Positions 27,718 through 36,463 of a stretch of DNA of 64,000 nt are shown in pieces. Numbering within the stretch: position 1 is the stretch's first letter; each line of letters begins with the position of its first letter. The translations under genes and the position numbers were made by a program. The stretch lies in contig CAZWLN010000002.1 of assembly GCA_964634885.1 (NCBI GenBank), positions 62,001 through 126,000 of the forward strand, read 5' to 3'. Below the pieces are notes generated by a model, which was not told where the DNA came from, did no database searches, and saw only the letters and a list, made by a program, of their open reading frames with translations. Origin of the DNA: DAINRZ01 sp964634885 (GTDB lineage: Bacteria; Bacteroidota; Ignavibacteria; Kapaibacteriales; UBA2268).

Positions 27718-29967
27718 TTAATAAAATATTGTTGTCTGTCCTTCTTCTTTCAGTCTCCAGCAATCATTGCCTGTTCTTTCTGCAATATCCTCAAGTACTG
27801 AAAGTACTGTTTGATTTTCGGGTGTAATACCATTTTTAAGCAGTGGTATGATATGTAGAATAATCTCATCAAAATGTGGATATTGGTTTTCGTTCCCTTT
27901 CCTGCGAAGATAACTAATTAAATAATAGCGAATTCTAAGCCTTATATCAATTTTTGTTTTGAACTTAGAATTCTTTTTGATTGTATATTTTTCATTATCA
28001 TCGTTATAATCAAAATTGTTCATTAATAATGGAGTCAAGTCCTGATACTCTTTTTTTAATAAATCAAGGAAACCCAATTCCAATCCTTTGATAATCAATT
28101 CATCATTTATTTGTTCCAGGGTAGCGCCATCGTGCTTTGCAATTATCCCTTCAATAGTCTGCATTACTATTTCGGCAATATCCATTCCCAGGTTCGCCCT
28201 TAATATAGCTTTAGGATTCCTGACTTTCCTGAAATTAATAATTAACTGTCCCGAAAGAACCGTAAAAGGATTCTGCCTTTTCTTGAAGCTTGTCTGGCCG
28301 TTTTTCTGAGGGACTGCCCCTACATATTCAAATCCGCAGCTTTCGGCGGTTTCGATGATTAAATGCCAGAACTCAGGGTCTTTATGAGCAAAAACAAAGG
28401 ACATCCATCTATCAAACTTGAGAACTCTGTACATCTCTTTAATACTTTTAGCGATTAGCTCATTGTATTCTTGTTTTGTTTTATGCTTTTCTCCACCTTC
28501 GATTGCTTCCATTTTATAATCTTCCTCTGTGACTTCCAGGTCTAACCAGGCATTCCACATAATCGACAAATCCAGGTAAGGTATTTTCTTACCATAAGGT
28601 GGATCGGTGTATATGTAATCGATACTTTCTTGTGGAACCCAGGAAAGATCGGTAGCAGTGCCTTTTACTATTTGAATATCATTGATTGTATCTTCATTTA
28701 TCTTTTTCTCAATATCTTTTTTTGCTTCATATACTTTTTTGAAACGTAAAGAAAAAAATTTGATAAGATCTATTGCTACTGGCTTAGGAGCCAATCTATA
28801 TCTATAATATTGAAAAGCACTTGAATTACCTCCTCCTTCTTTTTTTACATACGTAGATGTATGATAAGTTAAATTAAATTTTGTTATTAATCCTGAAAAC
28901 ATCAATAAAAATGTATCTCTGATATTTTCATTTTTTTCCTTTTTAATTAAAGATTTCAGAAATGAAAGCTTTGCTAATTGTTCTATACTGAATAAATTTT
29001 CTATAGAATCAACATCAGAACCTTTAGGTAAAGGTATTTCCTTGGGGTATGGGTAATGTTTTAAAAGTTTTTTATAATCATATTCATTCTTAGGTTCATT
29101 CTCAATATACTCTTTAATGATTCTATCGTAAGAATCTTTCAATATTGTATAATTTACAGGTACTATTAGAGATTTCACTAAGAAATTTGCTAATGGATTA
29201 ATATCAATATTAATGGCCTTTCTATTCATCATCATAGCTTCAATCGCTGTAATACCGCTACCACCAAAAGGATCGAGTACTAAGTCCCCTTCATTAGTAA
29301 AATTTTTAATATATTCTTTAACAACATTCCATGATTGCTTTGTAAAATATCCATGAACACCGAAATGTCTTTTTACTGCTCGTTTTTTTACAGGTATTTC
29401 TCCTAATAGGGGTCTTAGAGAGTAATCAAATCTATCTTTTTTTGATGAATATGAAGCCGTAGGTTCATAAACGACATATTTGCCTGAATGAAAACTATTA
29501 GGTGATAAAAATAATTTCAGTTTATCCCAATTTTCATTAATATCTTCCATATTGAATAATAATATGGGTATATTGGATGATTCTCTCCTGAATAAAGCGA
29601 ACTCTTGACCATTACACAGAGCAAAATATGTTGATCTTATTTCAGGATGAGAAGCGTAGCTATATGCCTGTTCGATGTGATCGGCATCAAGGACTTTTTC
29701 GGTCGGAGATTTCGCGTCAAGTACCCATGCATAATTATTTTCAATTCTTATTGCATAATCAGGAATTAGTGTAACTTTTCTTTTTTTACTTCCTGTTGTA
29801 AGATAGGGATGAACGAGTGTTTTACTTCGAACAATATTCTCTTCGCTATAACCTAATTCTTTAATGATTGGAAGAATAATTACTTCTCTGACACTATCTT
29901 CTTTGAATTCATTATTATTAAATATACTCTTTAAATCCAGATTGCCAAAAAGCTTTTCTTTAATCAT
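27718..29967 (-). CDS. HSDR_N nuclease-DNA methyltransferase fusion (putative single-chain restriction-modification enzyme)
   Basis: 749 residues. Residues about 20-130 fit the type I restriction R-subunit N-terminal domain (PF13588): a DSVREVIILPIIKELGY helix, then PD at 69-70 and DAK at 84-86, forming a PD-(D/E)xK nuclease motif. Residues about 200-560 form an amino-methyltransferase: S-adenosylmethionine motif LDPFGGSG at 231-238 and catalytic TDPPYGK at 454-460, separated by about 215 residues that may hold the target-recognition part. DPPY suggests adenine-N6 or cytosine-N4 methylation. The C-terminal 150 residues are helical and unassigned. The gene is AT-rich against its neighbours, suggesting transfer. 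No separate specificity subunit or helicase is nearby. Alternatively the nuclease-like domain could only aid DNA binding in a modification-only enzyme. No good ribosome-binding site is visible. Confidence 0.75.
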   Translation of the reverse strand: MIKEKLFGNLDLKSIFNNNEFKEDSVREVIILPIIKELGYSEENIVRSKTLVHPYLTTGSKKRKVTLIPDYAIRIENNYAWVLDAKSPTEKVLDADHIEQAYSYASHPEIRSTYFALCNGQEFALFRRESSNIPILLFNMEDINENWDKLKLFLSPNSFHSGKYVVYEPTASYSSKKDRFDYSLRPLLGEIPVKKRAVKRHFGVHGYFTKQSWNVVKEYIKNFTNEGDLVLDPFGGSGITAIEAMMMNRKAINIDINPLANFLVKSLIVPVNYTILKDSYDRIIKEYIENEPKNEYDYKKLLKHYPYPKEIPLPKGSDVDSIENLFSIEQLAKLSFLKSLIKKEKNENIRDTFLLMFSGLITKFNLTYHTSTYVKKEGGGNSSAFQYYRYRLAPKPVAIDLIKFFSLRFKKVYEAKKDIEKKINEDTINDIQIVKGTATDLSWVPQESIDYIYTDPPYGKKIPYLDLSIMWNAWLDLEVTEEDYKMEAIEGGEKHKTKQEYNELIAKSIKEMYRVLKFDRWMSFVFAHKDPEFWHLIIETAESCGFEYVGAVPQKNGQTSFKKRQNPFTVLSGQLIINFRKVRNPKAILRANLGMDIAEIVMQTIEGIIAKHDGATLEQINDELIIKGLELGFLDLLKKEYQDLTPLLMNNFDYNDDNEKYTIKKNSKFKTKIDIRLRIRYYLISYLRRKGNENQYPHFDEIILHIIPLLKNGITPENQTVLSVLEDIAERTGNDCWRLKEEGQTTIFY

Positions 29968-30179
29968 TTATCATCACTATATATGTCATAAAACTATGAA
30001 TTTCCGAAAAATTACTATTCAAGTTATTATCTAATTTTAGTAATTTCCAATAACCTAATTTACATGAAAAAGTGAAATATTCAATGTAAATATTTATGAA
30101 GAATATAAGTAAGCATGAACATTTTTCTTCTTTCTTTATGAACTTGAAGAACTTGATAAACTTTAAAAACTGAAGAAAT

Positions 30180-30432
30180 CCAACCACCCCCTGCCCCCTC
30201 CTTATCGAAGGAAGGGAAATCCGCTTTGGTTCAGCTTTTTCTTACATTTATAATTTTTAATTCAGCATTTATCATTTAGCATTCTTTACAAACTTGATGA
30301 ACGAAGAGTCCAACCACCCCTTGATCCCCTCCTTATCGAAGGAGGGGAAATCCGCTTTGGTTCAGCTTTTTCTTCTTTCTTTATGAACTTGAAGAACTAA
30401 TGACCCCATCCCAGCCTTCCCCAAGGGGAAGG
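30180..30432. repeat. Direct repeats and palindrome in the 29968-30527 gap
   Basis: A unit of about 63 bases occurs twice, at about 30180-30243 and 30311-30373: CCAACCACCCC, a CTCCTTATCGAAGGA core, then AAATCCGCTTTGGTTCAGC and TTTTTCTT. The copies differ at a few bases and are 131 bases apart. A copy of the 4003-type palindrome (CCTTCCCCAAGGGGAAGG) lies at 30415-30432. Repeated gaacttga-type words surround them. No gene is present in this 560-base gap. Confidence 0.85.
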
Positions 30433-30527
30433 GGAAAGAAGGCCAGGCTTTTCTTCTTTCTTTATAAACTTGATGAACTTGACAAACTCTATGAACTTTA
30501 AGAACTTGACGAATATTATATTCGTCG

Positions 30528-31034
30528 TTACTTCTGGATGAATATCTGTGTGAAGTAGTATTTGCCGTCGGCTGCCTTGGCAATGCCCATTCCCGAAATA
30601 TTATATTTTGCGGTTTCGATGTTCTCAAGGTGGCCCGGGCTGTTAAGCCAGCCTTCATAGGCTACCTGTGCCGGATCGGAATAATTCAGGCTCCAGGCAA
30701 CATTCTCCGCGCCGGAGGAAGCAGCAATTTTTTTGCCGATCTGGTTGAACCTGTCAGCGAAGCCGTCATGGCCAAAAGCAACAGAACCCGATGCCATGTT
30801 CCGGCTGTGGGTGCGGGCAATGTCGGCAATAATGTCGCTCCATTCCATGGCAGGGAGTCCTTTGCTCACCCTGTACTGGTTGACAAGGTCGAAAGCCTGT
30901 TTCTCCATATCCGGGAATGATTCCCAAGAGGGGCTGTTGTCGTCTTTACATCCGGCGTAAAACAATGTGCAGGCCAGAAGCAATAGTGCAGCAATTCTGC
31001 TGATGCGGATATTATTCATTGTCTGTATTTTCAT
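30528..31034 (-). CDS. CAP (SCP/PR-1) domain lipoprotein
   Basis: 168 residues from the ATG at 31034, seven bases after GGGGA; two earlier in-frame starts are less likely. A signal helix ends in FYAGC, with cysteine 29 as the probable lipidation site. The CAP family signatures follow: a HSRNMA helix, FGHDGFADRF with the conserved histidine, AENVAW, and WLNSPGHLENI with the second histidine. Bacterial CAP proteins are secreted or membrane-anchored and some bind lipids or peptidoglycan-like ligands; no single activity is established. It is followed by repeat-rich DNA and stands alone. Confidence 0.85.
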   Translation of the reverse strand: MKIQTMNNIRISRIAALLLLACTLFYAGCKDDNSPSWESFPDMEKQAFDLVNQYRVSKGLPAMEWSDIIADIARTHSRNMASGSVAFGHDGFADRFNQIGKKIAASSGAENVAWSLNYSDPAQVAYEGWLNSPGHLENIETAKYNISGMGIAKAADGKYYFTQIFIQK

Positions 31035-31180
31035 CGGGTGTTCCCCATCCTTTTGGAATAGCAATCCTGATTATGGAGAATATTGTTCACTGATAATCAG
31101 GTACAACACAGTCCCCGGAGTTTTTATCTATCGAGCAGAAAACTCCGGAGCATTAATTTATTGAACTGTTAAAACCAAAA

Positions 31181-31819
31181 TCAATTTTCTTCCTGGATTT
31201 CTTTCTTCAGGCGTTTTACTTCGTCGCTAAGATTGTCTTTGTTGTCATTCAGCTCGATATACCTGTCGAAATCCCTGAGGGCGGAGTCCTTATTGTCTTT
31301 TGCCATGTTAATTATTGCCCTGCCGTAGTAAGCAGGCCCGTTTCCGGGTTCCAGCTCGATTGCTTTGTTGAAATCGGCAAAAGCCTTATCAGTATTTTTC
31401 AAAATGTAATAGACAGTGCCGCGGGCATAGTAATAGTCAGACCTGTCGGGTTTACTCTCGATTGCCCTGTTGAAGTCATTGATGGCATTCTGGTAGTCAC
31501 CCTGCTTCGAATAATCGATGCCACGGGCGTAAAGCGCTTCGTGGTAGAATTTGTCGATCTCGATTGCTTTGTTCAGGTCGGCAATTGCTTCGGCATATTT
31601 GCCCATGTGTGAATAGGCCAGTCCCCGGCCGTAAAGCGAGGGGGCATAATTGGGATTGTTATCTATCGATTTTGAATAATTGTCCACTGCTTTCGCAAAA
31701 TCACCGCTCATAATGGCGTTGTATGCCTGTTTGACATAGCTCTCTTCCTGTGCCTGGGAGGCGAAGGAACAGAATAGAAATGCCACAATGGCTGCTGCTG
31801 CGTATCTTTTCATTGACAT
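31181..31819 (-). CDS. Secreted TPR-repeat protein
   Basis: 212 residues; GAGG lies eight bases before the ATG. Residues 1-23 are a signal peptide (ending SFASQAQ). About five tetratricopeptide repeats of 34 residues follow, shown by repeated phrases such as YAPSLYGRGLAYSHMGKYAE, AIADLNKAIEI and AINDFNRAIES, ending in a charged helix. TPR arrays bind other proteins, so a periplasmic scaffold role is likely. No partner is indicated by the neighbourhood: murQ begins 88 bases upstream on the same strand and co-transcription is possible. Confidence 0.85.
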   Translation of the reverse strand: MSMKRYAAAAIVAFLFCSFASQAQEESYVKQAYNAIMSGDFAKAVDNYSKSIDNNPNYAPSLYGRGLAYSHMGKYAEAIADLNKAIEIDKFYHEALYARGIDYSKQGDYQNAINDFNRAIESKPDRSDYYYARGTVYYILKNTDKAFADFNKAIELEPGNGPAYYGRAIINMAKDNKDSALRDFDRYIELNDNKDNLSDEVKRLKKEIQEEN

Positions 31820-31907
31820 TGTTCAAACCTCACTATTATAATCATTTTTTCTTCTATTTTGATAATAGCAATTTATAATAAAGACAGTAAGTTTGCAAAT
31901 CAAATTC

Positions 31908-32843
31908 TCATGAATTCTCATTTAATTTTACTGCAATCCTAACAAAGCCGTCTGCCTGCCGTAGCAGTTCTTTTGCTTTTTCGAAGCCCACCCCTGCCAT
32001 TATCATCACCAGGGCAGTCTTGACATTGCCGCCGGTGGTTCCGAGCGTTTCTTCTGCCTTGTCGTAGTCCACTCCTGTGGCCATCATTATTATCCGGCGG
32101 GACCGTTCCTTAAGTTTGATGTTTGTCTGCTGCAAATCTACCATTACGTTGCCGAGAGTCTTCCCGAGCCTTATCATCGATGCGGTAGTAAGCATATTCA
32201 GAACGAGCTTCTGTGCAGTACCGGACTTCATGCGTGTCGAACCGGTGACTACTTCCGGCCCTACATCCGGGCAGATATATACATCGGCCTCAGCGCCGAG
32301 TTCAATGGCGTGGGAACGGGGTACAGTAGTCACGAGTATCGTGTATGCACCTGTCTTCCCCGCCTGTAAGAGGGCGCCTTTGACAAACGGTGTCCTTCCG
32401 GAGGCTGCAATGCCGCAGACGACGTCCCCGGATGTGACGCCCGCCCGGATTATCTCTGCAGCGCCGTTCTCAGGCCTGTCCTCAGCGCCTTCCTGTGCCC
32501 TGAAAACCGCTTCTTTACCCCCGGCAATGATTCCCTGTACCATTTCCGGGTTGGTGCCGAAGGTGGGCGGGCACTCCGAAGCGTCGAGTATTCCGAGCCT
32601 GCCGCTTGTGCCGGCGCCAACATAGAACAGCCTTCCACCGGCCCTGAAACAGGCAACAATATGATCAACAGCTGTTTCAATATTAGTAATTTCGGCTGCT
32701 ACGGCTGCCGGGATACGGGAGTCTTCACTGTTGATGATCTCAAGTATTTCCCGTGTCGATGCAAGGTCGATGGTTTCGCTTGCAGGGTTTCTTTGCTCAG
32801 TCTCCAGAGAGGATATCTCCTTGAATATTTCATTTTCTGGCAT
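31908..32843 (-). CDS. murQ: N-acetylmuramic acid 6-phosphate etherase
   Basis: 311 residues, about the usual length. MurQ removes lactate from N-acetylmuramic acid 6-phosphate to give N-acetylglucosamine 6-phosphate, the key cytoplasmic step of cell-wall sugar recycling. The SIS-domain signature GAGTSGRLGILDASE is at 76-90; Glu90 and Glu118 (AQEGAED) correspond to the two catalytic glutamates of the family. The GSTRMKSGTAQKLVLNM phrase in the second half is also typical. The gene starts six bases after the stop of the T9SS propeller gene upstream, with no terminator seen, so it may be transcribed with the propeller array. No MurK, AnmK or NagZ gene is in the window. Confidence 0.95.
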   Translation of the reverse strand: MPENEIFKEISSLETEQRNPASETIDLASTREILEIINSEDSRIPAAVAAEITNIETAVDHIVACFRAGGRLFYVGAGTSGRLGILDASECPPTFGTNPEMVQGIIAGGKEAVFRAQEGAEDRPENGAAEIIRAGVTSGDVVCGIAASGRTPFVKGALLQAGKTGAYTILVTTVPRSHAIELGAEADVYICPDVGPEVVTGSTRMKSGTAQKLVLNMLTTASMIRLGKTLGNVMVDLQQTNIKLKERSRRIIMMATGVDYDKAEETLGTTGGNVKTALVMIMAGVGFEKAKELLRQADGFVRIAVKLNENS

Positions 32844-32849
32844 ATTTCT

Positions 32850-35800
32850 TCAATTCATTACATAAAACCAACCATAGCTCTGTTCTTTACCGGAATTGAT
32901 CCTCAAAAAATATGCCCCATTGGAAAGGCCTGAAAGATTGAGTACAGTCCTTCCGCAAAAACTGTCCGAAACCATCAGCGAGCCCGTAATGCCGAAAAGC
33001 TGGTATTGTGAGTTCGAAGTTTCGTCTGTTGTTGTGATGGTGATTGTGTTGTTGGTGTGGTCTGTGTACACTTCAATATTCTTCCAGGAAAAAAATGATT
33101 CTGCTACGATGTTGGCAGGCCTGGTACGGAAGGACCAGGTATCAGACCATTCGCCTGTTCCGGTGTGTGCTTTTGCCATTACACGCCAGTAATAAGTTCT
33201 GTCGTCATCCAGTCCGGTATTTGTGAAAAAGGTTTCGAAAATGCTGTCCTGCTCTGTGGCAATGGCGTCAAACAGAGGGTATTCCGAAATCTGGAGATAA
33301 TAGTATTTGCAGTTCACGGCGTTCCATTCAAGCGCTGTACCGGGCCTTATGTCCTTTGAATCGTCGGGGGGGGAAAGCAGGCTGACCTTAGGGATGTCAA
33401 CCCTGAATTTCCATACCTCGGACCAGGCGCTGACAAGTGTATCGCTATTCTTGCTGTAATACCTTACCCTCCACCAGTACTGCATGCCGTACTCCAGGCC
33501 CCGGACCCTTGTTTCCATCGTTTTAATATAATTGCTGTCAAAAACGATGTTTTCCACTTTGAAGAGGCTGTCTATCGAGATGATTAACTGGTAATATATG
33601 GCATCCTTCACGGGGGAGTCCCAGCGGAAAGTGGTGTCGGCAAGGACATAGGCAGAGTTGTTGTCGGGATAGATGAGAACCGGCGAATCGGAAGAAGTAA
33701 AGAAAGTAAATATCTCAGACCATTCACTTTCATCGAATTCATTGCTTGCTTTCACCCTCCAGAACCAGGTGTCGTACTTTCCGGAAAGCGGTACATTATA
33801 CTTGATAGCGCCGATTCCGGCGATGTCTTTTTCTGTGTCAGAGAAATCATATTTCCCGGAAACCTGCAGGTGGTATTTATCAGCGCCGGGAGAATTCTCC
33901 CAGACAAGAGTAACATTGTCTTTAAGGTAAACAGAACTGTCCAAAGGTTCCAGCAATTTTGGCGGAGCCAGCCTGGTATAGAAAGACCAGGTCTCTGACC
34001 ATTCGGTACCCGAAGCGCTGACTCTCCAGAAATATTTTGAGAAAATACTCAGATTGCGAACAATGCAGGCCGTATCATAGATTAAACTGGTATCTTTGAA
34101 AATATTGCCGAAGAGGGAATCTTTCGCTATCTGGAGATGATAGGGGAGAGACATTTTATATGGCGGACGAATATTTGACCATGAGAACCTCACGCTGGCG
34201 CCGTGGCCGATGCTTTTGTCCGGTGGAGAAGTCAGGTTGGGGCCGGGCAGGTTCGTGTATGTAAATCTGCGGGTTTCAGACCAGGGGCCATAGGTGCCGT
34301 TGGTTTTAGCCCTGGCCCGCCAGTAATAATTTGTATTGCTCTTTAATGATTTGTAAAGGTTGGCCTGATTGCCGGCAGTAACATAGTTAACCAGGATTGC
34401 TGCGAAAGACGGGTCGTCTGCAATCTGCATCTGGTACAGTTCTGCGTATTCGACACCGATCCACTGGAAAACGGATTCATGGTTGATACCAACGTCGTTA
34501 TGAAGGGGTTTTGACAGGATTACCTGCTTGAAATAGCGGGGGGCGAAAGTACGGAACAGCGATGAGGCAGCAAGGTAAAGATAGCCGTGAGGGCTGATCT
34601 CAAGACAGTTTACCGGAGTCCTCACATAGCCCGCCGACCAGTCGGTCCAGGTTTTACCGAGGTCAGAAGAGTAGAGAAGAACTTCTTCCTTGTCTAAGTA
34701 ACACCAGATGTCTCCGAATTGGGACACTGCCATCATCTTTGTCGAAGGCTTTGTTTTCCCGTAATTGATTGCCGGCTGCCAGTTTTTACCGGCGTCAAAG
34801 GTCAGTTTCAATCCTGAGTCTGTTGCAACATAGATGTTGTTTTTGCCGAGGAACTCGATGCTGTTGACAATGTATGAAGGGTCGAAGACAGTTTCCCAGC
34901 TATCACCCATGTCGGTTGACTTCTTCAGTTCACCGCCTTTGGCATAGTAGAAAATCTCATCTTTTGGGCTGACGGCGGCTACAGTGATTGATTTGTCGGT
35001 AGCGGCAATGCTTTGCCATGTATCTCCGTTGTCGGTTGACAGGAAAAGTGCGTCAACAGGGTCGTCCAATGGTTCGTCAACATTGAGGGCAACGACAACA
35101 GTATTGTTCTGGCCTGTGGATATGGCCGATATATCAGGATTCTTGTTCTTAAAGAATTGTACTTCTGCGATGGATGAGAAGTCGCGCTTGACTTTGTACA
35201 AGCCGGTACCTGTCGAGATGAAGATATATTGAGACGAGTCGGCAGCAAGAACTTCGGCAGGCTTGTCGAAACCAAAGTCTGAGGCTTTCCTCCAGCTATT
35301 ACCGAAATCCCTGGAAAAAGACAGTTTGCCGCTGCTGTCGCCAGCAATTACCAGGCTGTCGCGTACAGCGAGGAGGGGAGACAAGCCCCGGCCCACTCCA
35401 TATACATTGCCGGACCAGGTCTGGCCGTCATTGCAGAAATATATTCCTTTCACAGGCACGGAACAGTACATATAGCCATTGGAGTTTGAGACAATGGAAC
35501 TGACGCCGCTGCTGACCTTCCTGTCGGTTTTAATCCAGGTGACGTCGCTCGTTAAAGGGACGAACTTGAGTACTCCGTCGTTGTTGGTAGCAGCAAAAAT
35601 GTTCTCGTCGTTAATGATTGTAAAATCATTAACAAAGTCGGGCCTGTTGTTCCGTACTTTATACTTATTCCAGTTCAGTCCCCGGTCGGTAGAATAGTAA
35701 ATGCCGGAATCCTTTGTCGAAAGGAATATATCGTTCTTCAGGTTCTTTTTGATTGCCGTGATGGTGAAAGTACTCAGTCCGTTGTTCACCTGTTCCCAGT

Positions 35801-36422
35801 TACTCCCGGCGTTTGTCGAGCGATAGACGCCGTCGCCGTTCGTACCAGCGTAAAAAAGTGAATCGGAGCAGGCAAGCAGGCAGTTGATGTCGCGGAAGTA
35901 CAGTCCATAATTGATCTCTTTCCACTGTTTCCCGCCGCTATATGAGATATGAACGCCGTTGCCGTATGTCCCGGCAATCATCAGGCCGTTCTTCCCAACG
36001 CTTAAGCACTTAAGGTACAGGTTGTTGAAGTATGTACTGATCCTCGTCCAGGATTCTCCTTTGTCCGATGAAAAGTAAAGGCCGTTACCCCAGGCAGAAG
36101 CATAGACGACGTTGCCGAAGCCGCTTTCGACAACGTTGAAGTAGCGGGCAGAAACACCCTTGTTCACTTCTTTCCAGGTTGACTCATCTTTACGAAAGAT
36201 GCCGTCGCCCCATGAAGCGGCAAAAACAATCTGGTTCGAATCGATGTTGAGTGAGACCATGTCCTTGCCCGGAGGCGAGACGATCCTTCTCCAGTAGTAC
36301 ACGCCGTTGTCCGCCGACAGCAGCGGCAGTATGAGGAATAAACAACAAATACCGGATATATATAAAACCTTTTTCAATTCAATACCAAAATACTTCAAAT
36401 TCCCACCACGGATTACCTTCAT
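32850..36422 (-). CDS. T9SS-exported propeller plus FnIII protein, divergent array member
   Basis: 1,190 residues from the ATG at 36422; the frame is open to a TTG at 36455, and no start has a clear ribosome-binding site. A long basic N-terminus precedes the signal helix (VLYISGICCLFLILPLL). Residues about 45-620 are propeller blades with Asp-box motifs (SSDKGESWTRIS, STDNGDTWQSIA), as in VPS10/Ycf48-like propellers. Five FnIII-like units of about 95 residues follow (about 630-1110), each with a YYWRVRA-type strand and W-S-x-x-W-x-F end. The last 75 residues are a T9SS sorting domain. It shares the W-GDGI opening and layout of the four genes upstream but is far more divergent and has one FnIII unit fewer. 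Surface role inferred. Confidence 0.8.
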   Translation of the reverse strand: MKVIRGGNLKYFGIELKKVLYISGICCLFLILPLLSADNGVYYWRRIVSPPGKDMVSLNIDSNQIVFAASWGDGIFRKDESTWKEVNKGVSARYFNVVESGFGNVVYASAWGNGLYFSSDKGESWTRISTYFNNLYLKCLSVGKNGLMIAGTYGNGVHISYSGGKQWKEINYGLYFRDINCLLACSDSLFYAGTNGDGVYRSTNAGSNWEQVNNGLSTFTITAIKKNLKNDIFLSTKDSGIYYSTDRGLNWNKYKVRNNRPDFVNDFTIINDENIFAATNNDGVLKFVPLTSDVTWIKTDRKVSSGVSSIVSNSNGYMYCSVPVKGIYFCNDGQTWSGNVYGVGRGLSPLLAVRDSLVIAGDSSGKLSFSRDFGNSWRKASDFGFDKPAEVLAADSSQYIFISTGTGLYKVKRDFSSIAEVQFFKNKNPDISAISTGQNNTVVVALNVDEPLDDPVDALFLSTDNGDTWQSIAATDKSITVAAVSPKDEIFYYAKGGELKKSTDMGDSWETVFDPSYIVNSIEFLGKNNIYVATDSGLKLTFDAGKNWQPAINYGKTKPSTKMMAVSQFGDIWCYLDKEEVLLYSSDLGKTWTDWSAGYVRTPVNCLEISPHGYLYLAASSLFRTFAPRYFKQVILSKPLHNDVGINHESVFQWIGVEYAELYQMQIADDPSFAAILVNYVTAGNQANLYKSLKSNTNYYWRARAKTNGTYGPWSETRRFTYTNLPGPNLTSPPDKSIGHGASVRFSWSNIRPPYKMSLPYHLQIAKDSLFGNIFKDTSLIYDTACIVRNLSIFSKYFWRVSASGTEWSETWSFYTRLAPPKLLEPLDSSVYLKDNVTLVWENSPGADKYHLQVSGKYDFSDTEKDIAGIGAIKYNVPLSGKYDTWFWRVKASNEFDESEWSEIFTFFTSSDSPVLIYPDNNSAYVLADTTFRWDSPVKDAIYYQLIISIDSLFKVENIVFDSNYIKTMETRVRGLEYGMQYWWRVRYYSKNSDTLVSAWSEVWKFRVDIPKVSLLSPPDDSKDIRPGTALEWNAVNCKYYYLQISEYPLFDAIATEQDSIFETFFTNTGLDDDRTYYWRVMAKAHTGTGEWSDTWSFRTRPANIVAESFFSWKNIEVYTDHTNNTITITTTDETSNSQYQLFGITGSLMVSDSFCGRTVLNLSGLSNGAYFLRINSGKEQSYGWFYVMN

Positions 36423-36463
36423 CAAAATAATCCGTCGATACATAGTCGATGGCAAATATACTA

